Source: Clostridia bacterium
Lineage (GTDB): Bacteria > Bacillota > Clostridia > Oscillospirales > CAG-272
NCBI GenBank assembly: GCA_024404655.1
Contig: JAKSPR010000183.1
Span: 1 to 6,090 of the forward strand
Length of the DNA: 6,090 nt
Direction: 5' to 3'
Of this stretch, positions 5,972-6,090 are shown one piece after another (the stretch's first letter is position 1; each line of letters starts with the position of its first letter). The position numbers and the translations under genes were made by a program. The notes below the pieces were generated by a model. That model made no database searches. It saw nothing but the letters and a program-made list of their open reading frames with translations, and was not told the DNA's origin.

Positions 5972-5980
5972 TCCGCCCTC
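5972..5980 (-). promoter_or_regulatory. Ribosome binding site of atpG
   Basis: GAGGGCGGA on the minus strand has its GAGGG core 7 bases before the ATG at 5968. It favours this start over the ATG at 5953. Confidence 0.65.
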
Positions 5981-6010
5981 ACTTTCTGATTATTCTGAAA
6001 AATTGGGGGA

Positions 6011-6090
6011 TCACGCCTCAGCTTTTCCGAGGAAAATACTGACGAAATTCTCGACGGTTTCCGTGATTCTCTGGGATACAGCGTCTGTCA
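6011..6090 (-). CDS. atpA: F1Fo ATP synthase subunit alpha, C-terminal end only
   Basis: The last 25 codons and the stop of a gene that enters from the right edge. The residues read TDAVSQRITETVENFVSIFL followed by GKAEA. An amphipathic helix ending in a Phe-Leu pair just before the C-terminus is typical of AtpA. Identification rests on this pattern together with its position directly upstream of atpG, where atpA lies in the standard bacterial operon. The gene is cut by the window, and nothing suggests it is broken. Confidence 0.88.
   Translation of the reverse strand, partial: TDAVSQRITETVENFVSIFLGKAEA

Noticed and set aside
1..6090. Mobile elements, CRISPR arrays, tRNA or rRNA genes
   Set aside because: No transposase, integrase, terminal repeats, regularly spaced direct repeats, or recognisable tRNA or rRNA sequence were seen on either strand.

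Overview
The window looks like a chromosomal segment from a low-to-mid GC Gram-positive bacterium, most likely an anaerobic member of the Clostridia (Oscillospirales/Lachnospirales type). This is inferred from strong GGAGG-type ribosome binding sites, the atpA-G-D-C order, AtpD/AtpG/AtpC sequences of clostridial style, and a membrane Ser/Thr kinase with TPR repeats of a kind frequent in Firmicutes. Species cannot be named from the sequence. All supported genes are on the minus strand, so transcription runs from the right end to the left.

Right half (about 3190-6090): the 3' end of the F1Fo ATP synthase operon. It holds the last 25 codons of atpA (alpha), then complete atpG (gamma), atpD (beta) and atpC (epsilon), separated by 36-42 bases, each with its own ribosome binding site. 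The subunits look intact, with all main catalytic motifs in beta. A 13-bp GC-rich hairpin with a T-rich tail starts 8 bases past the atpC stop and should end the operon.

Middle (2925-3147): an AT-rich intergenic region. It carries a near-consensus sigma-A promoter on the minus strand (TTGCAA, 17 bp, TATAAT), an 8-bp inverted repeat just upstream of the -35 box that could be an operator, a 10-bp palindrome further upstream, and a leader of about 100 bases with small inverted repeats.

Left half (45-2924): a compact, translationally linked operon driven by that promoter. Gene 1 is a 752-residue membrane Ser/Thr protein kinase with an N-terminal cytoplasmic kinase domain, one membrane span and a long C-terminal TPR-like region predicted to lie outside the membrane. 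Gene 2 is a 52-residue single-span membrane protein. Gene 3 is a 149-residue protein with two membrane spans and a cytoplasmic tail ending in a four-cysteine zinc ribbon. The kinase N-terminus and the zinc-ribbon protein tail share short T-[IV]-x-L motifs that fit the phosphothreonine +3 preference of FHA domains. This suggests a phospho-switch assembly in which the kinase marks itself and its partner. A start codon with a good ribosome binding site at the left edge suggests that the operon continues beyond the window.

The most interesting content is this kinase / small membrane protein / zinc-ribbon cassette. I do not recognise it as a named system. The ATP synthase part is ordinary.
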